Positions 8,499-15,040 of a stretch of 27,751 nt of DNA are shown piece by piece. A program made the translations under genes and the position numbers. Origin of the DNA: a virus; the IMG/VR virus record IMGVR_UViG_3300027306_000012, positions 1-27,751 of that record. One strand, written 5' to 3'. The notes under the pieces were generated by a model. The model saw only the letters and a list, made by a program, of their open reading frames with translations, had not been told where the DNA came from and searched no databases. Within the stretch, counting starts at the first letter, position 1; each line of letters begins with the position of its first letter.

Positions 8499-11225
8499 TT
8501 AGGCTGTCAATTCTGTAATTGCAACAAATCCAGTCGGAGTCGAAGAAGAATCCCAAATCGCTGAAATTTGACCTCTGTAGACATATGCAGAGGTTTCATA
8601 ATAATCGCCCGGATCCAATTTGATCGAATAAGCTGTATTTGATGCAGTGTTAGCGTATGCGATATAAACCGCCATGTTAGATTCATTCGCAAAAGAAAAT
8701 CCAAGTCGATTGACATTTGATGCAAGCAAAGTTACACTGCTAGATGAAGCAGATACTTGAGTTGAAGTCGCTGTCGATGCTTTCTGGATACTTCCTCCTG
8801 CCGCAGCGGAAATCGTATTTCCAACAATCGTGATATTTGAACCAGCAGTAAGAGTGGCTTGCTTGCCATCCAATGCAGTTTGCAATCCAGTTACAGTTGA
8901 AATCGCTTGAGTTCCAGTGTGATTAGCTCTGCTCAGAAGAGTTGCATCAGGCGAGTTTGCAGTCGCATTCGTTGCAATTCCATTCAGCTTTGTCTTATCA
9001 GCTGATGACATCAATCCATTGACTGATGTGGTTGCTACAGTCGTATCAGCTTTGCCATTCAGTGCTGTTTGAGTTGCTGTTGAAATTGGCTTTGCTAGAT
9101 CCGAAGTGTTATCTACGTTATTCAAAGCCAGAGTTGTCTTGATAGACGCTGCAGATGCGGATCCAAGGATATTGTTCAGAACATAAGAAGAAACACTTGA
9201 CAAATTCACTTTAAGATCAAGTGCAGCCTGTGTAGCAATTGATACAGGCTTCGCAACGTCCGACGTGTTATCGACGTTTGCAAGTCCTACTTCACTCTTT
9301 GTGTGAGTATGAGCTGATGGAGCGAATGTCGTTGGTTTGTTTGTGATTGAAGACCAGTCTGTTTCAATTGTACCATCGATTGTAGCAGAGATTGTATTGC
9401 CAACGATTGTGACGTTTGCACCAGCAGTAAGCGTTGCTTGCTTGCCATCAAGAGCAGTTTGCAATCCCGAAACTGTCGAAATCGCTTGAGTTCCAGTGTG
9501 ATTAGCTCTATCTAGAAGAGTTGCATCAGGCGAGTTTGCTGTCGCGTTCGTATCAACTCCGTCTAGTTTGATTTTATCCGCAGGTGCCATCAAGCCAGCT
9601 TGAAGACCAGTTGCATTTGTCTTATCTGCTTTACCATCAAGAGCAGTCTGCAATCCTGAAACAGTTGAAATCGCTTGAGTTCCAGTGTGATTTGTTCTCG
9701 ATAGCAAAAACGCATCAGAAGAGTTTGCTGTTGCAGAAAAAGCAATTCCATTCAGCTTTGTCTTATCTGCTGATGACATCAAGCCATCAGCTGTCGTTGT
9801 TGCCGCCGTTTTATCTGCTTTGGCGTTAAGCGCTGTTTGAGTTGCAGTCGAAACAGGCTTGGCTAGATCGTTCGTATTCGTTACTTGATCCAATCCAAGA
9901 AGAGATTTCAGAGCGTTGGAATCTGCAGATGTAGTGAGAGTCAGAAAATATGAAGAAAATGCAACAGAATTGACTTTACCATCAAGAGCAGTCTGCAATC
10001 CAGAAACAGTTGAAATCGCTTGAGTTCCAGTGTGATTCGTTCTTGATAGCAAGAATGCATCAGTCGAGTTAGCGGTTGCGTTCGTTGCAATTCCATTCAG
10101 CTTTGTCTTATCAGCTGATGACATCAATCCATTGACTGATGTGGTTGCAACAGCATTTGATGCTTTACCATCTAGAGCAGCTTGTGTTGCTACCGAGATC
10201 GGCTTGTTTGCATCAGAGGTGTTATCGACGTTTGCAAGTCCTACTTCACTCTTTGTGTGAGTATGAGCTGATGGAGCGAATGTCGTTGGTTTGTTTGTGA
10301 TTGAAGACCAATCGGCAGTAAGGGAAAGTCCGGTGACAGAAATTGTGTCGCCGACGATAGAGATGTTAGATCCCGCGGTTAGAACATTCTGTTTAGCATT
10401 CAAAGCAGCCTGAGTGGCCGAAGAAATTGGCTTTGATAGATCCGAAGTATTATCGACGTTACCGATTCCGATTGCTGTCTTGAATGCAGATTGATTGGCT
10501 GATCCGAGAACTCCAAGAGAGTATGAAGAAACAGCCGATGAATTGACCTTACCATCCAATGCAGTCTGCAATCCCGAAACTGTCGAAATCGCTTGAGTTC
10601 CAGTGTGATTAGCTCTGTCAAGAACAAAAGAAAGATCAGCTCCTCCAATCGATCCATCTAGACCATCAAGCTTTGATTTGTCTTCTTTCGACATCAGGCC
10701 ATCTGTGATTGGAGAGGCAAGAGTCTTATCAGCCTTTGTATTCAAAGCAGCCTGAGTAGCCGAAGAAATTGGCTTTGATAGATCCGATGTGTTATCGACG
10801 TTTCCAAGACCGACTTCAAACTTCGTATGCGTATGATTTCCAGCAGCAACATCGTTAGAGCCAGTTCCCACGTCTTTGAACGCTGCAGTTCCCATATTCA
10901 GATTTGAAATGATAGCCGCGTAGTTCAGTCCAATTGCTCCGCCGACTAGAGTAATTCCGGATGCCGGAACTAGCAAATCTTGTTTAGCATTCAGAGCAGA
11001 TGATAGAGTCGGGTTGTCAGCAATCAGTCCTGAAATCAAATCCCATCTTGTTTGATAGTATCCAGTTCCATTATTAATCTGCTGGACAGTTCCATTTGAA
11101 TACTTGATGAACAATCCGCCAGAAATTTCGGAGAATGCTAGTTCGCCTGGAATAAGGTCTGTAGGCTGAGGTGTCGAATTTACAGTCGACGTCTTGATCT
11201 TGAATCTTGTTTTTTGATATGCCAT
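8499..11225 (-). CDS. Long repetitive tail fibre protein, 908 aa
   Basis: A fibrous adhesin. Residues ~1-60 (KTRFKIKTSTVNSTPQPTDL, then LIPGELAFSE) form an N-terminal attachment domain of a kind common in phage fibres. Residues ~60-810 are a shaft with five copies of HTGTQAIST(V)xGLQTALDGK. These alternate with NVDNTSDxxKPIS units of the phage fibre repeat type and with GLMSSADKTKLNGIA units. The final ~95 residues form a beta domain (LDPGDYYET, ISAIWDSS) that recurs as the separate gene downstream. The repeats are also near-identical at the DNA level, so length change by recombination is expected. The start has GGAG seven bases upstream and a CTAAGTAA element at 11248-11255. This is probably a main host-contact fibre; it is not a clear match to T4 gp34-gp37. 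Confidence 0.85.
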   Translation of the reverse strand: MAYQKTRFKIKTSTVNSTPQPTDLIPGELAFSEISGGLFIKYSNGTVQQINNGTGYYQTRWDLISGLIADNPTLSSALNAKQDLLVPASGITLVGGAIGLNYAAIISNLNMGTAAFKDVGTGSNDVAAGNHTHTKFEVGLGNVDNTSDLSKPISSATQAALNTKADKTLASPITDGLMSKEDKSKLDGLDGSIGGADLSFVLDRANHTGTQAISTVSGLQTALDGKVNSSAVSSYSLGVLGSANQSAFKTAIGIGNVDNTSDLSKPISSATQAALNAKQNVLTAGSNISIVGDTISVTGLSLTADWSSITNKPTTFAPSAHTHTKSEVGLANVDNTSDANKPISVATQAALDGKASNAVATTSVNGLMSSADKTKLNGIATNATANSTDAFLLSRTNHTGTQAISTVSGLQTALDGKVNSVAFSSYFLTLTTSADSNALKSLLGLDQVTNTNDLAKPVSTATQTALNAKADKTAATTTADGLMSSADKTKLNGIAFSATANSSDAFLLSRTNHTGTQAISTVSGLQTALDGKADKTNATGLQAGLMAPADKIKLDGVDTNATANSPDATLLDRANHTGTQAISTVSGLQTALDGKQATLTAGANVTIVGNTISATIDGTIETDWSSITNKPTTFAPSAHTHTKSEVGLANVDNTSDVAKPVSIATQAALDLKVNLSSVSSYVLNNILGSASAASIKTTLALNNVDNTSDLAKPISTATQTALNGKADTTVATTSVNGLMSSADKTKLNGIATNATANSPDATLLSRANHTGTQAISTVTGLQTALDGKQATLTAGSNITIVGNTISAAAGGSIQKASTATSTQVSASSSSVTLLASNVNRLGFSFANESNMAVYIAYANTASNTAYSIKLDPGDYYETSAYVYRGQISAIWDSSSTPTGFVAITELTA
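9265..9356 (-). repeat. 92-base perfect direct repeat, copy 1 (fibre gene)
   Basis: It is identical over 92 bases to 10219-10310, 954 bases away and in the same reading frame (954 is divisible by three). It encodes DWSSITNKPTTFAPSAHTHT and following residues. Recombination between the copies would delete or duplicate 318 residues without a frameshift. Confidence 0.85.
10219..10310 (-). repeat. 92-base perfect direct repeat, copy 2 (fibre gene)
   Basis: This is the partner of 9265-9356. A second pair, 68 bases long (8968-9035 and 10081-10148), flanks it on the same side, so two separate blocks of the shaft are duplicated almost unchanged. Confidence 0.85.
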
Positions 11226-11247
11226 GTTATCTCCGAAGAATTACTTC

Positions 11248-11255
11248 TTACTTAG
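11248..11255 (-). promoter_or_regulatory. Candidate late-promoter element CTAAGTAA
   Basis: CTAAGTAA lies 23 bases before the fibre ATG at 11225. It overlaps the Lys-TAA end of the upstream gene. It is one of nine similarly placed elements. Confidence 0.45.
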
Positions 11256-12183
11256 AATCGCTATTCTTCAGAACTGCAGAAAGCTGATCAGTTGCGTAGT
11301 CTTCATGATTTTCTCTGAATTTGTGCACATGAAGTTTCGATCCAATCACATGAGAAAGAATTGTATCCTTCGATCCTTGCTTTCTAGCCTCGAAAGTTAC
11401 TGGACTAGTTCTTGTAATGTCATGTCCTTCGTTTTCCATAGTCTTTTCGTGTTCTTTAGAAAGATCTTCAGGAGAAAGATGCGAGACATAAGCGTGATGA
11501 GTTGAATAAGATCCGGGCGATGTATGAGAACCAACTGCATAAGGCTTTTCGGACGAAAGTTCTTTGTGCACCTTCATTGCAAATCCATGAATTTCGTCTT
11601 CTCTAGCAGGATGTCCAATTGATTTGAGTTGAAGATCGCTCAATTGACTTCTGACTTCTGACGATGGTTCATACTCGAAAGCGTCGGAGTATCCTCTCTT
11701 GATTGGTTTCAGCGTTCCTAGATCATGATTGAGGTCATCGTGAAAGATCTTGTATTGCCCGTCTTCGCTCTTGAGTGCAGAGATTGGATTGCGATATCCA
11801 TTTTTGTGAGCATTGATCAATGCGTGCAAGACATGGAGTCTGACATCGTCTTTTGACTTCAGTTTATAGGTATCTTTATTGAGATTGAAGATATCAAATT
11901 TTCCAGGACTTGACTCAATGCCTGGATGAATTTTCAAAAAATCTGGATGCCATTGAAAATTATGACGATACCCACCATAGTCTTTCTGTCTTGAAACAGT
12001 AGCAATTGGCATTCCGGTTTCTTTTTCATGAATGATTCCGAAATCTTGAGATGCTCTAGTTGGAATACTTTGTTTGGCGTAATATCTAGCAGTTTTGTTA
12101 TGTTCCTCGGCTGCCTTCTTAATATCGGCAAGGTTATTGCTGATAATTGTATATTCTAGTTCTTCGTTGATAATGTCTGACAT
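11248..12183 (-). CDS. Unknown His-rich protein with INE|E N-terminus, 311 aa
   Basis: I do not recognise this protein. It is soluble by appearance, rich in His, Lys and Ser, and has no membrane segment or signal peptide. The N-terminus MSDIINEELEY contains an (L/I)xE site ending at E7. Recognisable stretches include YGGYRHNFQWHPDFLKIHPG (about residues 69-88), LHVLHALINAHKNGYRNP (about 116-133) and SYSTHHAYVSHLSPEDL (about 225-241). The ribosome site is AGAGG. It follows the 450-residue WCTA protein after ten bases, with no promoter element between, so the two are probably co-transcribed. Membership in the proposed head-cargo set is inference from position, composition and the N-terminal site; this is the weakest member of the set. 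Confidence 0.7.
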   Translation of the reverse strand: MSDIINEELEYTIISNNLADIKKAAEEHNKTARYYAKQSIPTRASQDFGIIHEKETGMPIATVSRQKDYGGYRHNFQWHPDFLKIHPGIESSPGKFDIFNLNKDTYKLKSKDDVRLHVLHALINAHKNGYRNPISALKSEDGQYKIFHDDLNHDLGTLKPIKRGYSDAFEYEPSSEVRSQLSDLQLKSIGHPAREDEIHGFAMKVHKELSSEKPYAVGSHTSPGSYSTHHAYVSHLSPEDLSKEHEKTMENEGHDITRTSPVTFEARKQGSKDTILSHVIGSKLHVHKFRENHEDYATDQLSAVLKNSDSK

Positions 12184-12192
12184 TCTTGCCTC

Positions 12193-13545
12193 TTATTTCT
12201 TCTTATTCTTCAAAGCTGCTTCTTGCACGCTAGGTTCAGAATCGTTTTTCAATTTTTCAATCACGTGCTTTGGAGTGTTCTTGTTTGATGCAACAGATGA
12301 TCTAATCCAGCTAAATTCTGACCCGGCTAGCTTTTCTAGATGTTCCGGCGAAGCTTTCTTATGTCTAGCAATCACACCTTGATATGACGGATTGTCAATG
12401 ACATGATCATGGACTTCTTTCGTTGCATTCGGATGTGCAATAGAATTGATGATGATTTCCCTATCTGATTTTGGATTTTTGATATGCTGGATCAAATGGG
12501 CAGGCGAGATAGATTTTGAATTGTTGATTGAATACACACTCTGAGGAATTGTAAGATCTCTGACTCGAGAAGATGTATTCGGATGTTCATAGAACTCATC
12601 GATTGATAGATAATATCCAGCCTTCTTGCTTTCTGCTTTCGCTGTATCATAGATTCTATCGATATGATCGGATGACAGATTCTTATTCTTGAGCAGGTTG
12701 CTAACCGAAACACTTTTAGGATGTAGCTTATGGATTTCAACTGCATCATCTGCGTCAAGCCTTCCGATTGCTCTATTGGCATATTTTCCATTTGCTTTTG
12801 AATTTTCTAGCAGCTTAGAATAATCAGATTCAAATGCCGGATGTCGATTTCGAAGTTCATCTACACCTCTAAGATCTGGATGTTTATCGACGAATTGATT
12901 GATATCTTCTGGTTTATCAAGCACATTCATGAATTGACCAGTCTCTGCATGAAATTGGTATTTCTTGTCTTCTTTCTTATCTCTGAAAACAAAAAGCGGA
13001 CCTTGACTTGAATAGTTGTCGAAATAGCTTGAATGATCTTTTGATGCTGTGCACCACTTCGTTCCTGCTCCGTATCTGCAAGCTGCATCGTGCGTATGGA
13101 TCTGATGAACTGATAGAGAATCTGTATCTAGAAGCTTAGTTGCTCCTTCTTCTTTGATAGCTTTGTCTTCTGCAGACTTTGATGTATGAGTTCCGATGTG
13201 TGGTGCCACGGCATCTTCAACTTCATTCAAACTCTTGTATTGTCCGATGTCTTTCTTTTCAAGCTTCGCTTTATGAGAATCAAAGTGTCCAAGCGATTCT
13301 TTGATTCGATCGGCATCTTCTTGTCTGAAGTCTTTATCTTTGTATCGATTCACGATCCACTGAGTGTAGATCTTCTTCTTTGATGGATCTGCATGCTCTG
13401 CAAAGTGATCGATAATCGACTTTGCATCTTTATGTTCTGCGAAGTCATCATGATCGGTTGAAATTTCTTTGACTGTGTCTTTAAGGAAATCGATTCTGTT
13501 CTCGTTGAGAAGCATTGATTCGATGAGTGTAGATAGATTGCTCAT
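12193..13545 (-). CDS. WCTA-motif plus LRV-repeat protein with LIE|S N-terminus, 450 aa
   Basis: The start chosen is the ATG at 13545 (MSNLSTLIESMLLNE), because an upstream in-frame ATG at 13653 would place the promoter-like CTAAGTA inside the gene and spoil the N-terminal match to its paralogue. (L/I)xE sites end at E9 and E15. Residues 16-112 (NENRIDFLKD, KIYTQWIVNRY, FRQEDADRI) and 155-210 (GTKWCTA at 161-167, then KYQFHAETGQFM) are shared with the 258-residue protein at 3331-4107. Residues ~265-450 read like leucine-rich-variant or HEAT-type repeats, clearest at the end: SPEHLEKLA, WIRSSVASNKNTPKHVIEKL, SVQEAALKN. A catalytic role is not apparent. It heads a new transcription unit after the capsid terminator. 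I infer a packaged protein with a protein-binding repeat tail. Confidence 0.75.
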   Translation of the reverse strand: MSNLSTLIESMLLNENRIDFLKDTVKEISTDHDDFAEHKDAKSIIDHFAEHADPSKKKIYTQWIVNRYKDKDFRQEDADRIKESLGHFDSHKAKLEKKDIGQYKSLNEVEDAVAPHIGTHTSKSAEDKAIKEEGATKLLDTDSLSVHQIHTHDAACRYGAGTKWCTASKDHSSYFDNYSSQGPLFVFRDKKEDKKYQFHAETGQFMNVLDKPEDINQFVDKHPDLRGVDELRNRHPAFESDYSKLLENSKANGKYANRAIGRLDADDAVEIHKLHPKSVSVSNLLKNKNLSSDHIDRIYDTAKAESKKAGYYLSIDEFYEHPNTSSRVRDLTIPQSVYSINNSKSISPAHLIQHIKNPKSDREIIINSIAHPNATKEVHDHVIDNPSYQGVIARHKKASPEHLEKLAGSEFSWIRSSVASNKNTPKHVIEKLKNDSEPSVQEAALKNKKK

Positions 13546-13586
13546 GCTCTTCTTTCTTGGTATGCTCAAACGTAGGAGTTGCATCA

Positions 13587-13593
13587 TACTTAG
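13587..13593 (-). promoter_or_regulatory. Candidate late-promoter element CTAAGTA
   Basis: CTAAGTA lies 42 bases before the ATG at 13545, in the 165-base gap between the capsid terminator and this gene. It is fully intergenic, which makes it one of the more convincing copies, and a new promoter is expected here after a strong terminator. Confidence 0.5.
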
Positions 13594-13668
13594 AGTCATT
13601 GATAGATTAACGACAACGGCTCTGGTTGCATTTTTATCGTTATGATGTATCAAGATATGTCCAGACGT

Positions 13669-13690
13669 AAAAAAGGCCCCGAAGGGCCTT
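13669..13690 (-). terminator. Rho-independent terminator after major capsid gene
   Basis: On the minus strand AAGGCCC-TTCG-GGGCCTT is followed at once by TTTT. This is a perfect 7-bp stem with the very stable UUCG tetraloop, 20 bases past the capsid stop codon. It is a textbook intrinsic terminator, expected after the most highly expressed gene. Confidence 0.92.
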
Positions 13691-13709
13691 CTTTTCTGTT
13701 CCTTGCGGA

Positions 13710-14999
13710 TTACAGGAGGTTCGAAACCTTGACACGTCTGAAGAACGTGTTCGAGTTAGCAGTCATACCGCCAGTCACGTCCGTCGGGTTAGCGAACGGA
13801 TGAGCTGTCAGACCGTAACGAGTCTTGAACGCCATCTTCGGTTGGAAGCTGAGCGGATCAACAGCGCGATGCAGTTGAAGAGCTTGGTATGGGCAGTAGT
13901 AGAGACCAGCCGTATAAGCGTCTGCACCCTTACCGATAACTGCAAGCCAGTTTTCGTTGTTCGAGCCAAGATATGGATCGATAAACACACGATAACGACC
14001 GTTCAGGATACCTGCAAAGGTCACCGAAGTTTCGTCAACGATAGAAGGACCTTGAACTGCCGGAGCAAAGTCAAGAACACCAGCCAGAGCGAGAGCGGAA
14101 GCAACGTCTGACGAACAGACAATCACGTTACCACGCACCAGACGAGTTTCCTTGGCGATTTGGTTAGCATCGCGTTCGATGCCGTACATCAGACCCTTGA
14201 ACTTCTCAACAGACCAACGGCCACCGGAGTCAACGTCGAGGTCGAAGATACCAGGAACGGTCGCAAACTGAGCACCAGGCTTAGCGGACACGAGGATGGT
14301 ACGAACGATTTCGCGGTTTTGTTCCGAGATGATTTCCGTCGACAGGATGTCGATCAGTTCTTGCTCAGCTTCCACACCGTGGATTGCGCGCAGGTCTTGC
14401 ACGAGTTCCACAGAGTATTCGGCCTTCAGAGCGCGAGTCTTGGCTTCGACCATCTTCGATTCGAAGGTCATGGACATTTCGGCGATAGCTGGGCTACCGG
14501 AAGTACCAAGAGCTTCACCAGCAGCAGTCGACATACCTGTACCGTATGTGAACGTACCAGGAACAGTATCGTTCAGAACGCCAGGGTTAGTACCTGCTTG
14601 AGTGCCAGTACCGGAGAAACCAGTATTAGCTTCTTGATAGAGAGCTTCCGAACCAGCTTGGTTCGTGTACTTTGCGCGTCTTGCAAAGATCTTACCAGTA
14701 GGCATGACCATTGGTTGAACGCCGCAAAGTTCAAAGCCGATGTGCAGAGGAGCAGTACGACGAACCAGCGAGATCAGAACCGGGTCAAACTTAGCGATGC
14801 CGCCTGTATCCGAGTAGCCACCAACCGAGTTAGTTGGAGCTGCTTCGAACAGAGCATGGCGAGTTTCTTCGTTTGCCTTTTCTTGGTTCTCGAGAAGGAT
14901 TGCAGTCACCTTGCGACGATATGCATCCTTAATTTCGCCGACGCCTTCCACGTCGAGCACTTCTGCCCACTTTTCGGTCAGGATTTGATCTTTTTCCAT
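13710..14999 (-). CDS. 23: Major capsid protein, gp23-like, 429 aa
   Basis: The precursor of the main head shell protein. The T4 gp23 signature is clear: LVRRTAPLHIGFELCGVQPM followed by PTGKIFARRAKYTNQAG, and later a capsid-fold body ending FFRRVKVSNLL. Residues 50-53 read LFE|A, a proper (L/I)xE site for the gp21 protease, so maturation should remove a 52-residue propeptide (65 in T4). At 429 residues it is shorter than T4's 521. Codon use looks richer in G and C at third positions than its neighbours, with CGT-type arginine codons where flanking genes favour AGA, as expected for a very highly expressed gene. The ribosome site is AAAAGGA. A separate vertex protein gene (gp24) is not adjacent. 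Confidence 0.95.
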   Translation of the reverse strand: MEKDQILTEKWAEVLDVEGVGEIKDAYRRKVTAILLENQEKANEETRHALFEAAPTNSVGGYSDTGGIAKFDPVLISLVRRTAPLHIGFELCGVQPMVMPTGKIFARRAKYTNQAGSEALYQEANTGFSGTGTQAGTNPGVLNDTVPGTFTYGTGMSTAAGEALGTSGSPAIAEMSMTFESKMVEAKTRALKAEYSVELVQDLRAIHGVEAEQELIDILSTEIISEQNREIVRTILVSAKPGAQFATVPGIFDLDVDSGGRWSVEKFKGLMYGIERDANQIAKETRLVRGNVIVCSSDVASALALAGVLDFAPAVQGPSIVDETSVTFAGILNGRYRVFIDPYLGSNNENWLAVIGKGADAYTAGLYYCPYQALQLHRAVDPLSFQPKMAFKTRYGLTAHPFANPTDVTGGMTANSNTFFRRVKVSNLL

Positions 15000-15032
15000 T
15001 TTAGTTCCTTTTAGATTGAATTTTGGATATTC

Positions 15033-15040
15033 TTACTTAC
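15033..15040 (-). promoter_or_regulatory. Candidate late-promoter element GTAAGTAA
   Basis: GTAAGTAA lies 34 bases before the capsid ATG at 14999. It overlaps the Lys-TAA end of the scaffold gene. The first base departs from the common C, so it is one of the weaker copies. Confidence 0.35.

Larger units (their letters stand above)
8899..10610 (-). repeat. Five identical 26-base copies in the fibre gene
   Basis: The same 26 bases, encoding HTGTQAIS plus flanking bases, occur at 8899-8924, 9478-9503, 9667-9692, 10012-10037 and 10585-10610. Spacing is irregular and the units between them are coding and in frame, so this is a fibre-shaft repeat and not a CRISPR array. Confidence 0.85.

Noticed and set aside
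8899-10610. Repeated 26-base units resembling a CRISPR array
   Set aside because: Spacing is irregular (about 190-580 bases), the units between are coding and similar to each other, and everything is in frame in a fibre gene.
12193-13653. Longer start for the 450-aa WCTA protein (ATG at 13653)
   Set aside because: The extra 36 residues have no counterpart in the paralogue and would cover the CTAAGTA element. The ATG at 13545 restores the paralogous N-terminus.
14160-15014. Long plus-strand open frame (284 codons) opposite the major capsid gene
   Set aside because: It is a shadow of gp23. The protein looks unstructured in composition, has no ribosome site, and the capsid gene on the other strand is certain.
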